Assembly (NCBI GenBank): GCA_905250025.1
Contig: CAJNOJ010000110.1
Location: forward strand, 62,001-126,000
DNA from: Adineta ricciae
Lineage: Eukaryota; Rotifera; Eurotatoria; Adinetida; Adinetidae
DNA: 64,000 nt
Direction: 5' to 3'
Positions within the stretch are counted from its first letter, which is position 1. Each line of letters opens with the position of its first letter. Position numbers and translations under genes: made by a program. This document shows, in pieces, positions 45,293 through 57,277 of this stretch. The notes beneath the pieces were generated by a model. The model searched no databases, was not told where the DNA came from, and worked only from the letters and a program-made list of their open reading frames with translations.

Positions 45293-46682
45293 TTACGGCC
45301 ACAAATGCGTCTGTTTCAAGTTTGTTTCATAACACAAATCATTTCTGCCTGATGTTGTGGTATAGAGAATCGGTTCCTGTTTAATGACATTTCGACATAT
45401 CGGTTGAGTCTGCTGTTGATGTTGTTGCTGTTGTTGACCAGTTAATACAATCGAATTAGGACTATTAGTTAACATAATTGTTTGTCCCGTGCCGATATTT
45501 GTTGTTTGACTATCTCGATTAATTAAACTAAATGAAAGTAATTCAGTGATCTTTGCATATGTCATTTTCTTGTCGCAAAGATTGTTTACTTTATCGGAAT
45601 AGCTGCTGAGCCGTTGTTTGTCGTCGTAACTACCGTAGCGTTTGTTAATGATGCCAAAAAGTTTGAAGTCAATTGAGAAGCAAGTGCACTGATATCGATC
45701 GATGAAACGTTCATGTCCGGACCAACTAAATCGAATTTGAAATGAAATTTGTCGAAGGTTTTCGAAATTATTCTTACCAGTCATGATACGACCAATATTT
45801 GTTGTTGGTTGTTGAGTTATAAAACTATTGATCCCGGCAGGTGTCGATTGTGTAACCTAAGAAACGAAGGAAATATGGATAATTTTGTTTCTAAATTGTC
45901 TATATACATGTGTTGAATTTGAATGAAGATTCGTGTTATTGGTAATGTTATTTCCATACTGAATAGCATCAACAGATTTCGGAATCGAATAGTTGGGAAT
46001 GTGATTTGATGTCGTTGTGGAGAAAAACTTATCACCCGATGGCGATGTTAAATATTGAAAATCGGGCAAAACTGTTGTTGTCGAAAATGCTGTTGGTATA
46101 TTGTTGTTGTTGTTGTTGTTGTTATTGAGGAATGTCATGTCATGGCTATTGTTGGTTGATGAAGAACAACTGAGATTGCTATGCGTAAGGAACTGTACAA
46201 AATGATAGATAATGATAAATGAGTGGAATAGATGACATATACATACGCTATTAACACTATCTCCAAATGTTTGTTCATTGCTGTCATCATGTTGTTCAAG
46301 CATTTCAGTATCTTCACTACTACCACTTGCAACCGGCTTCGTTGTCGGATGTTTCTTGTTCAAAATCTATTTGTTAGCAAGAAATTAACAAAGATAAACG
46401 ATCGAGCGTCGGTTGTCTACTTACGTCAATAATATCAACATTGGTACATGATTCATGTGGTTCATTATATTCTGCATATTTTAATAAGACTTTGTTGATA
46501 TCAGATGATGCATATTGAAATAGACGGTCATTGCTATTGAATATCATTAACGCTATTTCACAACCACATAAAACCGATAATTCATAGGCTTTCTTCATTA
46601 AACCAAATTTGCGTTTAGTAAATGTCACTTGTCGAGTGCGTTCGTCATTAATTCGTGTAATATTAATCTTTTTCCGACCCAT
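45293..46682 (-). CDS. MEF2: MEF2 MADS-box transcription factor
   Basis: Exons (minus): 46682-46425, 46366-46247, 46192-45908, 45856-45778, 45725-45590, 45527-45293; 370 residues. MEF2 drives muscle, neuronal and other differentiation genes by binding YTA(A/T)4TAR sites. The first 86 residues are the MADS box ([31 protein letters not shown]) and the MEF2 domain ([20 protein letters not shown]). The remainder is the usual low-complexity activation region with Asn, Thr and Gln runs. Near the C terminus VIKQEP resembles the sumoylation motif of vertebrate MEF2 (IKSEP). The conserved LCDCEIAL reads [13 protein letters not shown] at 46682 is the family start; an in-frame ATG lies 27 codons upstream (46763). 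Confidence 0.95.
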
Positions 46683-48061
46683 GATTTTTTTCGGCGATGT
46701 GTTCTTATTATTTGTTGGATGTTTGGTATTAAATGCCGTATTTGTCTGATTGTCGTGTAACATACTCAACTATGAGTGAAGAAGGTAATTTTTATGGTGA
46801 ATATCGTCGAAATCAATATTGATAACAATCTTGGCACATAACCAAATTGGCTTTGTTCTTATTCAAACAAAAAAAAGTAAAGAAAACATCAATATGGATA
46901 GCTAAGAGGAATCGTCTTGATGATCTTATAACCTAAGATAAATGAGAACAAGGACAAAGCCTTGACATTTTGTCAGTTTGAACAGATAGGCAAATCTGAG
47001 CACATCAACTCGTAATCATATCCTTGCCTGTAAGGCTAACACTTGAAAAGAAAAGACTCAATCGTTTTCATCTCAGATGTTTTCTCATTTTCGGTTTAAC
47101 GCGATTGACTGCAACTACTTGTTATTCGTACTAGATGACATATGTGCAAAAAAATGCGCTCGAGATATGCGACAAGTATCTGATGTTTATTTTGGCTTGG
47201 ATTCATCAATATAGATATATACTCTTGTTCGAGTCTTTCTGTGTCTATTTAATTTAGAAGGGAATTACAAGATAGATCTACTTACTTATTAGACTAGAAT
47301 CGTTTTAGCAAATACACAAATGCAAATAAATGATGATGCCACAAAATTTATCTTGCTGTCTTTGCGCTCGGCAAACCAGAATCAGAAAGGCAGATGGCTT
47401 GTATATATACGTATATAATCTCTCTCGCTCTCTTTCTCTTGTATTATCCTTTCCTCCTTCTCTCTTTCTCTCCTTCTTCTTCTCCTACACAACTGTACAG
47501 AATAACACCCATTGCGCCCTCACACATACTACTTGTCTTATGGATAATTCGACAAACAGAATCGTAGGCGTTAGACATTAAGAGCTAAACCGCCGTCGTT
47601 CGATATACACTATGGGATCTGAGAGAAAGAAGGAAGAACGAGAAGATGATGATGATGATGAAAAGCAGACATATGTGCATTAAGAAAGCCAACAGAATTG
47701 AGGTAGCACAATTGTCTATCGCTAACCTCGTTTCTTTTTCTTTTTTTTCTTCTCAACATCCATTTTCAAGTCAATTAGAAGGGTACGCATATGAAGATGA
47801 ACTATTAAGCTATTATCATATTATTTCCTTTCGTCTACGTGATAAAGCCAACGCCTTAGAATATCACGCCTAGTTATCAATCAGGCATTGAAACCGCTAT
47901 CAACAGTTGTTAGTCAACAGCAAGAGTTCTTCTTTCCGAAATCGATTTATTATGTACAGAGCAAAAGAACTAACTAATAAAAATAATTACATCTACAACG
48001 TTAAGATATATATATAAATAGATAGTTTCAATTTGTGTGTTTTTTTTTCTTCTTGCGGGCT
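46683..48061. other. MEF2 upstream region
   Basis: This 1.4-kb stretch has no recognised gene. It contains pyrimidine-rich repeats at about 47420-47490 and a GAT repeat at about 47646-47662. It probably includes MEF2 promoter and 5' UTR exons and the 3' UTR of Headcase. Confidence 0.45.
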
Positions 48062-49149
48062 CTACACACGTTTTTCGAATATTTCATCGAATGGTTTTAC
48101 AAAATGGTGACTCTTCATTCCACAATGTCCGCATTCGAATTCTGATGAGTAGTTACTGAAATTGATTAAGCCATCTTTTATCGAAACAATTGGTTGAAAA
48201 CACTTCGAACAGGATAAACGCGCTTGACAGCATGGAAATGCCGCAAACAGATCTGTACACAATGAAAATGAACAGAAGGATAAACAAAACACTAATCAAC
48301 ATACCATAATAATAGAGTGTACCGAATATAATTGGATCAAAATTGAATTTCGTCTTACATAGACGACAAAGTACATGTAATGAACGCATTGATAGGCACT
48401 CGAGACATATGCCATGTAGATACAGCTGTCGATCGTTATGATAAACAGCAACAGAGACTTTCCCATTATCACTGTGTTTAATAGGACTAAAAAGATGAAA
48501 GATTGAAAATTGTTTGTTATTGCTAAAAATATCTTTTCTCGTTCGTATCTTTCGTATGATTTCTGCTCGAGGATTGTATCCACCGAATCAGGAACATTAC
48601 ATATCGATCGTGTCAATCTGACAAAAATTACCTGAGGAAAAGTGTCCCATCAACAAGAGGATAACGATCATAAACAACCATTGATTGACCGCAAACAGTA
48701 CATGCGACGTCTGTACAACCCACCATCGATAATTGAGATAAAACAAAACAACGCGTTTCATCATTTCCATAGGGACCTTCGTCTTCAAGACGAATATGTA
48801 TAGCATTTCTTTTATGTAAAGGCAAACGATTGAGTATTGACCAATCTTGACGATGTTCAAAGATATTTCCAGCTGCTGCATGCTTTTCATCGAATTGTGG
48901 CAAAGTACCGCCCGTACTTCCACTACCCATTGTCGTGGAAAGTGACCCAATATTACTGTTTCCACTCGATCCTACGCCTGATTTTTTATTGTGTGCCATC
49001 GGGATCCCACCATTGCTGTTGTTTATATTTGTCAAACCCGAAGGTGAACCAAACGAAGATGATAAACTGCCTGAACTATGCGTTCGATATCGTGCGGAAC
49101 GTCCACCACGTGGTACATTCAATGGTTGCGATCGATCTGTATCTGTCAT
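48062..49149 (-). CDS. HECA: Headcase (HECA) protein lacking the N-terminal domain
   Basis: Exons 49149-48632, 48486-48305 and 48252-48062 give 296 residues. Headcase restrains cell proliferation and branching in animals and contacts growth-control machinery (mTORC1-related work in flies). The C-terminal Headcase domain is well conserved: GNIFEHRQDWSILNRLP, HIRLEDE, ACTVCGQSMVVYDRYPLVDGT with LFL, GTLYYYDLFAAFPCCQARL, and CGHCGMKSHHFVKPF. Its Cys pairs look zinc-binding. The N-terminal HECA domain of other animals is missing. Only 91 bp separate the ATG from the NOP14 stop on the same strand, so no room is left for it. The first 80 residues are Ser/Gly/Asn-rich. Confidence 0.88.
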
Positions 49150-49240
49150 CTATAAAATTCAAAACAGAAAAAAAATGAAAGTTAACAAAACAAAACACAG
49201 ATGTTTATTTTGTATGATAACAAAGAGAGAAAAACAAGAA

Positions 49241-52200
49241 TTATTTTGTTTTTTGTAGTTTGCGATATTCTCCTTCTTGCATTGACAATTCCGATAGAAT
49301 ATCTTTGACTTTTCGTTTGCGTTGAGTATCTCTGAATAGAAAAAAAAGGGCAATACAATGACATTCAAACAAGAACAACCATACTTTTCCATTTGTTGTC
49401 GAAGTTCTTCTCGTGCGATAAACTCATTGTCACGTATAATCTCACGAGTAGTCGACTTGACTTCTCGTATATATTTCTTTCGCAACTTCTGACGCTCAGC
49501 GTATTCTTTCGGTAATCGACTATTCTTTTTGCCCTCGTAACTAGAAGAAAGACATTACTTCAAATAAGAAGAAAGATTTCAACATACACAAGACCAAAAC
49601 GTGGTTCATATAATCGTATCATTTTGGTTTGTTCTTTGCCTAGTTCAATATGTTTACGATTGGAGAGACATGTTGTTTGAATTGTATCAATTAATTGAAG
49701 GATTTCTCGACTCTGCTCGGAAATACTCTTGCACTTCGATGTTTCTGCGAACGTCTGAAGAAACGTTTTAAATGGTCGAACGATTTCGACAATCGCTGAT
49801 AGAGATTGGTAGACATTAAGAAAATCCATGAAATGATTGAGACATGTGCGGAGAATAAGTGCTCTACAAAGATACATATGACAGTTGTTTGGAAAGCATA
49901 GACACAATCAAACACATACCGATGTTCATCATTATCATCATCAAGATCAGTAGTATCGAAAATAGTTAGTTTCGTGGATTGTGATTTCGAGTTTTTATTC
50001 AGAACAAGTAGTTGACTATTTCCTATCTGTTTTGATGAATATGATATGAAATGTTTCGATTTGTCGACTGGACAGGCGAGTTGAAGCAATTTCAAGAATA
50101 GGACCATTACTTCTGGAACGTAACGATGACTCTTTCCTATCCACTAAAGAACGAACGATGTCAGTATGAATTTACGATCAAACAAGTTATTTTACATGTT
50201 TCACAAGTTCGATTAAGAACAACGCTTGACGACAAGACGAAAGAGATTTTAAGGAAACCTTAATACACAAAGAAATTCAAAATATTTCGTCGATAAGTGT
50301 AGTCGTTTCACATACATGTTGAATGGCTTGAACAAGTAAAGTCATTGCTGGCGTTGTAATGGGATGACGAAAGTCTGATGTCGGGTATAAATAAGCAACT
50401 AATTTCAAGAAAACAATCTAAATTAACTAGACATTCGAAAAGAATCACTCTTGATTGAAAAATGTCACGTACTAAGGAGACGTCCACTTGAGCGAATTTG
50501 TTGTTCTCGATTTCTTCGCTTAAGTTTACATGATATTGTTTCAAACGATTCAAAATATTCGTTTTCGTTTCATCATTGTTCACCGTTTGTAACAATTCCA
50601 GAAGATTTTTACTTATTCGATTGTAAAGAACTTGATTCGGTGCGATAGAAGTGTAATAATCAAGGAGAACATCGAAATAATTCTGCATGAGCAAACATTG
50701 AATTTACTGGAAAGCAATCAACAAACACTTACAGTGAGAACTTTCTTTGGGATGGGTGGCAATCTTTTGTCATTAATTCGTTTCCAGATAACGTTTAATG
50801 TATTCTTATCTTTACTTAAACGATCTTCAAGTATATCAACGGTGGCTGGAACTATGAAAACAAACCGAGCAATGTTCGTTATAGAAATTATTGCAAGTTT
50901 ACATACTTTCATCAAATTCGGCTAGCAAATCACCATTAGTCTAAATTACACAACGAAATATCGTCATTCTCCGAACGGAAAATGTCATCGGTAGTACTTA
51001 CTATTTCTGCTGACCCGTCACCATTCTCTTCCTCGTCATTTTTTTGATCTTCATTATCAACTTCTACGGAATTGTCTTCTTCGTTCTCTGCTATTTCTTC
51101 TGTTTCATTCGTTGCTTCAATTCCGTTCTTTCCACCTTCATCTTCATCGTCGAATGTCACACGTTTCTTCGTTCCATCCATGATATAATAACTATTAAGC
51201 AAGAAATGAAATTCGATTTTCTGTACGAACAAAATATACCTTTCATCTAATTCCTCAACGGAAGCATGCGTTTGAGATCGATTCTTTGATAAAATTGATT
51301 TTAATGCTGGTCGTTCCATTCGCTCGTTTTCTTCAACCTTTTCACAATGATCATTGATTCTCAGATAAAAATCAGGAAATTTTCTATTTACCTGTAGCGC
51401 TTTCAGACGTTCAGCTGCTTCTTTTTCTCTTTCCTCAATACTCTTGATTGGTGCACCCTAGAAACAATCGAGTCGTACGATATTCTCATCATATTCATCA
51501 ACTAACCGTCGTTTTAGCTTCGAACCGGAGCGAATTCACGAGTTTGTCGTAATCGTCCGATGTTTCTTTATTATCTTTCGTCGGTTTTTCTCGAACACCG
51601 ACTAATTTACTCAATGCTTTCCACTGTTCGTCGAGTGTCGTGGTCATATCGAAGATTTTCTCATTTTCACGTTGTCGTTCATATTTATCCAATTTCGTAC
51701 TTTTGATCATACTTTCGATCCATTCTTGCTTCGTTTGTGGTTTCCGTTGTTCACCTGTTGAATTAAAACCGCCAAAGAAGTGTTCGGAATTCAAACGACC
51801 TTTTCCTGGTTCGTCATCGTCATCATATTCATCAATAACTGGTTTCTGATTCAATTCATCCGATTTCGAAAGTGATTGGCCGTAATGCGTTAAATCTTCT
51901 TCGTCGTTCAAATTATAACGACTCTCTCGTCCAGGACGTGCTTTCTACAAAGAAATGAAAAGTGAGAGAATGAATTCACTAGAAAGTATCACAAACGGAT
52001 CGTTCAGCAATGAGACGTTGCATCAATCTTTCGTCGGCTGTTAACGTTGGATCATTTTCACCCAGACGATGATCGATAAATGTACTTTTTTTGAACACCG
52101 AATTCAATTCTTTTAATAACGTTCGTTTTCGCTACGAATAAAACAACAAATAATCAACTAAATATATAACTAACGAATGAATTTTACTTTTTCAATTCCA

Positions 52201-52391
52201 CGTGATCGTGCTTTGAGTGGCTGACCGCCTTTTTCATAATTACGTCTCTTTCCGAGTACATCATGTTTCAAGCGATTTACATGTAAATCAAACGGATTCG
52301 TTTTATTCACTGTATCCACTCGACTTTTAAAATTATGTTTATCGGCAGCAAATGGACGACGCTTCTTCGATTTCCCTGCTTTTTTCATCAT
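49241..52391 (-). CDS. NOP14: NOP14 small-subunit ribosome assembly factor
   Basis: Exons (minus): 52391-52188, 52131-51997, 51944-51507, 51457-51392, 51337-51240, 51191-51002, 50940-50907, 50851-50733, 50682-50473, 50417-50316, 50258-50196, 50143-49920, 49863-49588, 49540-49385, 49331-49241; 801 residues. NOP14 is a nucleolar component of the SSU processome needed for 18S rRNA maturation. Conserved parts: the Lys-rich N terminus with NPFDLHVNRLKHDVLG, DEEDLTHYGQSLS, a central acidic stretch (exon 6), the helical repeat region with LVAYLYPTSDFRHPITTPAM, and the C terminus YEPRFGLVYEGKKNSR, REIIRDNEFIAREELRQQME. Exon 1 begins with two ATGs (52391 and 52388); I used the first. Confidence 0.93.
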
Positions 52392-54130
52392 ATCCTATAC
52401 TCAAAATTACCGAAGTGCTAAGACAAGACGAAGAAACCAACGATCAGTTTGTTATGAACTTCTATGGTAAAATATGGAACAGTCAGTTCCAACCAATTGG
52501 AAATGACCTATGTCACATTCTTCCAGATGTGTCACTAGAATCTTATATATATATATGTTATCAAGTAGCTGAAAATCGGTCAATCATTCGCTTTAATCTG
52601 TTGAAATTTAGAATATATTCGTAGAGAGTATTTCTACACTCTCCATGTCTAACCCTAAGCCTGTGTAATCTTGAATCCGTTTTGCGTATAGTGACTACTG
52701 TTTTCTTTTGAGAGTTGTGATGAATATTTTCTACTTGTACAGAGCTGAATAGATTCAATGAAAATTTTTAGTCAAATCTGTATAACTCTCATCGATTTTT
52801 CTAGCGAAATTATAATCATGATTGAATAGAATATATCGTTTAGGGAGTACAACTTTCCTTGTACAGAAAAAAATCTCGTTGCCATCCACTCATAATGACT
52901 TCGATAAAATGTGGTCTAAAGATAAAATACGATAACACAGTTAATAAGAACTAAATTAAATTGCTCAGCCCTGTTAAAAACATCATGCGTTCATCCTCGT
53001 GTACTAGAGAATAGATGTAACTCATCTAAATCGCTCTATCGATCGATGCGAAAGTATGTAGTAAAGCCATTTTTGTGGAATCTTTCACTTCATGTACTTA
53101 CTGATGATGACATAAATCGACAAATACTAAATCTTTTCTTTTGGAAAATAATTTGCATTTACTCAAATCCAACATATACTAAAAGATTCTAATGAAATAA
53201 ATTATGCGATAAGTATATTACAAAGCCTGTTCGTTTTGATCAGAACTCGAAGTACCATTTTTCAAAGGCTTGATAAAAGCCCCTCTCGAAAATTTATGAA
53301 CATGTCTCAGACTTTATGGACATATATCGAGTAGTACCACCTATTCTATGTGTCGAGGATATTAGAGAAGATCATCTCCCGGGATACGCATGAACTGCCT
53401 AGTTCTTTAGGATCGGCTTGTTTAGAGAAAAAATGACAAAGACTAAACTTCTTTGTGGAATATTACAATTTGGGTAATAAAATTTTTGTTATAGTTCTTC
53501 TTTTGCGCTGCATTGTATGACAGAATAGAAAATTCCATGAAGTACAAATGAGAATACGAGAAAAAGAAACCACTAATTATAACACGAATGTATAAAACAA
53601 TATTCACAACATTTGCTCGGAAGAGACAAGAAAAAAGCTTGAATTCCTACACGTGAAATCTCGCTGGTACTTCAAAGTGCCAACGATCCTGAGAGAGCCA
53701 ATCGATTGCATTTTTACATTGATTTATAGCATACAGAGAATGAAATACAAAAACCAGACTCTCAACCATAGCAGTTATTAAAAAAAATCGTACTCCATTA
53801 TCTCTTACAATAGGTAGACAATTCTCTAAGTATTTTCTTTAACTTTTTCCACGGATACTGCACGTAGGTGTTTTTCTTCCTTCATCGGTATGAGTTACTT
53901 AAAACGTGAATAATATCAATATATCAGAAGACAATATTATTGCAAATTATCACAAATAATATTCTTCCAAATACTCTCAATCAAAACTATATAACAACAT
54001 GTAATATTAAATACATTAGTTCAAATGATTCGTTTTTATGGATGAATGTTCCTTTCGATACGCGCCATTAACCCACGCAGTGGCATAACTTTTTTTCGCT
54101 AAATAATTATATTTTTCTCTTAACGAAATC
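52392..54130. other. gene-free AT-rich stretch
   Basis: This 1.7-kb stretch has no open frame worth calling and no recognised RNA or repeat unit. Its left part must contain the NOP14 promoter. It is the longest stretch in the window with no visible coding signal. Confidence 0.5.
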
Positions 54131-54138
54131 TATAAATA
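54131..54138 (+). promoter_or_regulatory. TATA box
   Basis: TATAAATA lies 76 bp upstream of the ATG at 54207, a spacing that fits a short 5' UTR for the small secreted-peptide gene. It is the clearest TATA element next to a start codon in the window. Confidence 0.5.
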
Positions 54139-54206
54139 CCATGACAAACTATCAAAAATGCCCACGTTGCCTTCACTTTTGATTGAATATTAAACGTAGA
54201 AAGGAC

Positions 54207-54419
54207 ATGCATGCTAAGACGATCTTCTTTCTTGCGATTTTGTTCATGTTTTATATTGGAATGTCAATAGCCGATGATATCCTCGAAGATTTGCAAGAGC
54301 AAACAAATGAATATCGACGTCGATTCCTATTGCGCAAACTGTATGATTTGTTCCTTGAGAGAGAAGCACGTGGACCAAGTTATTCACCTCCACCACCATT
54401 GCCTAAACGTTGGACATAG
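54207..54419 (+). CDS. small secreted peptide precursor
   Basis: A 70-residue single-exon frame starts at ATG 54207. Residues of about 1-22 (MHAKTIFFLAILFMFYIGMS) form a strong signal peptide. The mature part is DDILEDLQEQTNEY, then an Arg-rich amphipathic stretch (RRRFLLRKLYDLFLERE), then ARGPSYSPPPPLPKRWT. Basic sites RRR, RK and KR could be cleaved by prohormone convertases, so a neuropeptide- or hormone-like precursor is possible. There is no Gly amidation site and no family match, so function is unknown. A further exon after 54419 cannot be ruled out. Confidence 0.55.
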   Translation: MHAKTIFFLAILFMFYIGMSIADDILEDLQEQTNEYRRRFLLRKLYDLFLEREARGPSYSPPPPLPKRWT

Positions 54420-55124
54420 AAGATTGATCAAAGTAAGTGTTCATCGTCAAAGAAAAATAATGGATCTGTTGATCGATTTTTTTAGAAGTGGCAACATTGA
54501 AAAACAGCTACTTGAGATTAACTATAAGTTCATCAGTCACATCCGGATTACTAATGTTGAAATTATATATTGCGTTGAACGCTTTCCTAATTGTATGGAT
54601 GATTGTGTGAAATAAAATGAATTCATCCTTTGAGAAAGATCAAGAAGAGAATCGGTTTCTCATCTACTCAGGTACGTCGGAAAGAATCCCGAAATTGGTC
54701 TGTCGCGAGCTTGCCGCTTGATTAATTTACCATCGACTGTCAGTAATTAGTTTCCTCTCGCGTACTTTATCAATGATTAATTAGTGTAAGCCAACTTTTT
54801 CGTAGGTGAAACATAAATTAGTGAAATTACCTATGTTTTCTGCGCATTCTATGAAGATTTGCACATTACAAATCTGCCTCATGTGTTTGACTTCTGCTAA
54901 AAGCTGTCAACACTCGATTTATCATAGCTGATTATTTTCAAAGGATAAGGATTATCTATCACAATGCTGTATTCCATAAGTAATGAGTAATAAACGAATC
55001 GTATCAAGCTAGAAAAGATTTATTGATGAAAAGAAAAGAAAATCATTCTCACGGGATCTTTACAATGAGAAATAAGCTCATATAAGATTAAGGTTATGTA
55101 GAAACACGAAATTCAGGTGTGATT
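54420..55124. other. convergent intergenic spacer
   Basis: This 705-bp stretch lies between the 3' ends of the two small secreted-protein genes. I see no gene. Confidence 0.45.
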
Positions 55125-55547
55125 TTAACGGCCTATACCGCTACCAATTTCGTAATTCTTGAAGGCAGCCCAAGTTTTAATGTCCGGACCTAAATAACGT
55201 ACAGAAGAATGAATTAAATAAGAATGCAATACACGTCACATACAATAGCGTTTGCCAGTTAATTTATTGACACTTGGTTCGCATCGTTCTTCATATTTTT
55301 CCGACGCTTCACGTTTTTGTTCTTCACATTTCGTTTTTCCAGGATGAAAAATTGTTCGTTTCAAGAATTCCACTGCTGTTTCACGATCTAAATCATCCAA
55401 GTAAAACATTCAACAGTTGTACAACATAACAATTATCCAAAGACAAGTATTACCAACATCGAAGTCACTTAAGTCTTGGTCAGGTCTTGCGTTTATCATT
55501 AAACATAAAGAGGCAATAATGACGCATACAAAGATGAGTAGTTTCAT
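55125..55547 (-). CDS. small secreted protein with three cysteines
   Basis: Exons 55547-55454, 55387-55244 and 55189-55125 give 100 residues. The start is a signal peptide (MKLLIFVCVIIASLCLMINA). The mature chain of about 80 residues is charged and mostly helical-looking (RETAVEFLKRTIF, CEEQKREASEKYEERC), with three cysteines, and ends GSGIGR. No family is recognised. Introns of 54-66 bp with clean GT-AG borders and intact phase argue that it is real. It is divergent from nothing close: the next gene upstream (ACMSD) ends 256 bp away on the same strand. Confidence 0.7.
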
Positions 55548-55802
55548 TGTTACGATGCGCAATCTTTTTGATACAATGCAAGTCAATGAGGATATGATAT
55601 TTTATCTTCTGTTGTCTACGATGTACAATCTCTCTTCTCCTCTCTGTTTATGTGTAGGAGAAGTTGTTGAATGATGACAAGATTCATTAGATTGGAAGAG
55701 ATGTCATCGAGTAATTCAGTACGTCGAAAATATGAGACGACGAAAGGAAGAATTTATGATAGATGCGAGAGAAATTCGATATTCTATCATGATAGTTGTT
55801 CT

Positions 55803-56948
55803 TTATTTCGAATGTTGATCGACAATTTTGAAAAAACGTTTAGCATTGCTACTTAACAATTTTTCACATAGATCGGAATTTTCCCTAAATGTTCGGAGAA
55901 TTAGTTCACCAGGGTTGTCTTCACCAAGAGGAAATGGACAATCAGATCCGAGCATGACACAAGTTTCTTTCATAGTTTCAACTAAGTATTCCAATGCACG
56001 AGAATCGTGAACAAGGGAATCAACAGAAAATCGGCCGATGTATGACGAAGGTGGATTTGAATTGTTATAAGCACAGAGATCCGGCCGACACGCATGCCCG
56101 TGATCAATACGGCCAAGTGTGAATGGAAAAGAGCCACCACCTAAACGAAACAAAGCGATTTTAACAAAAAACTTTTGCGTATCTTTCAATAACTACCATG
56201 AGCGAATATTAATCGAAGTTTTGGATATTTTTCTAGAACACCACCCATCAAAATCGAACAGATAGCTGCTGTTGTTTCAAAAGGCATTCTATGCATTTAC
56301 GAATAAAATGTATTAATTCTTATCAAAAGCTAAACAGAGAGTTTGTTCTCACCCGCATAACCATGGCATCCAGTAAGCTTCGTACTGTTTTCCTACTGGC
56401 ATGTCCCATGGATGAACAAATATACACGCATCCAATTTTTCTGCTTCACACCAAAATAGATCGAGTTCATTATGGTCCAAATTCCATTCATTCACATGTG
56501 TACCTATTTCCACACCCTTTAAATCCAATTCATTTACACATCGTCGTAGTTCTTCGATTGCTAACTTTGGTGCTTGTAATGGTACTGTGCCCAAGCCAAG
56601 AAAGCGTGTTGGATACTGTCGACATATCGATGCAATGTGATCATTTAATTCGCGAGAAAGCTGAAGAATATCGTTGACGTTTTCACATGCATAATTAAAC
56701 AGTACAGGAATAGTCGAGAGAACTTGCATAGAAATGTTTTTCTCGTCCATTTCACGAAGACGAACATCAATATCAAAACAGTTGGGCTCTATCGTACGAA
56801 AGAATTTGCCATCTTTGTACATATCGAGTCGTGGATCTCCATCATTACGAGCTCGTAATTCGAGATACTTCTTAGCGTTTGCACTCAATTCACGCGGTAA
56901 TATGTGGGTGTGTATATCAATGCGTGTCAAAGGCGCGGCTGAATCCAT
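55803..56948 (-). CDS. ACMSD: ACMSD, aminocarboxymuconate-semialdehyde decarboxylase
   Basis: Exons 56948-56353, 56288-56197 and 56140-55803 give 341 residues (human 336). ACMSD is a zinc amidohydrolase-fold enzyme that decarboxylates ACMS in tryptophan/kynurenine breakdown, diverting flux from quinolinate and NAD synthesis. Metal and active-site residues are visible: DIHTH near the N terminus, the His of FVHPWDMPVG, the His of RLIFAHGGG, the Arg in GHACRPDL and the Asp in GSDCPFPLGED. The fold is complete and the start ATG gives the usual short N terminus. Probably cytosolic. Confidence 0.95.
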
Positions 56949-57277
56949 ACTAAAAAGAGAAAAAGAATGACTAGAAAAAGTGGTCTAATACTGATTGCGT
57001 ATAGCGAACGAATAGAATCAAACGAAAGCGAAAACACGATACAATGGAGGTGCACTGAGAGAACAGTAATATCGAATGGTTGTTTGTATATTTGGTCTTG
57101 TATCATAGATAGATTTATTTTTGCTTGTTAGGGTCGGTTTTATACTAAGAGCATTGGTAATGATTTTGTATTTCTCTTTTTATACAAAACAAACAAACAA
57201 GAATAGCATTATTTTCGTTGTTCGAATGTGCAAACGGAAAAGAAAAACATGAGACAAATAACAAAAATTAAATGAAA
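56949..57277. other. spacer between ACMSD and the next minus-strand gene
   Basis: These 329 bp are the ACMSD promoter side and the 3' UTR of the gene at 57278. Nothing else is seen. Confidence 0.5.
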
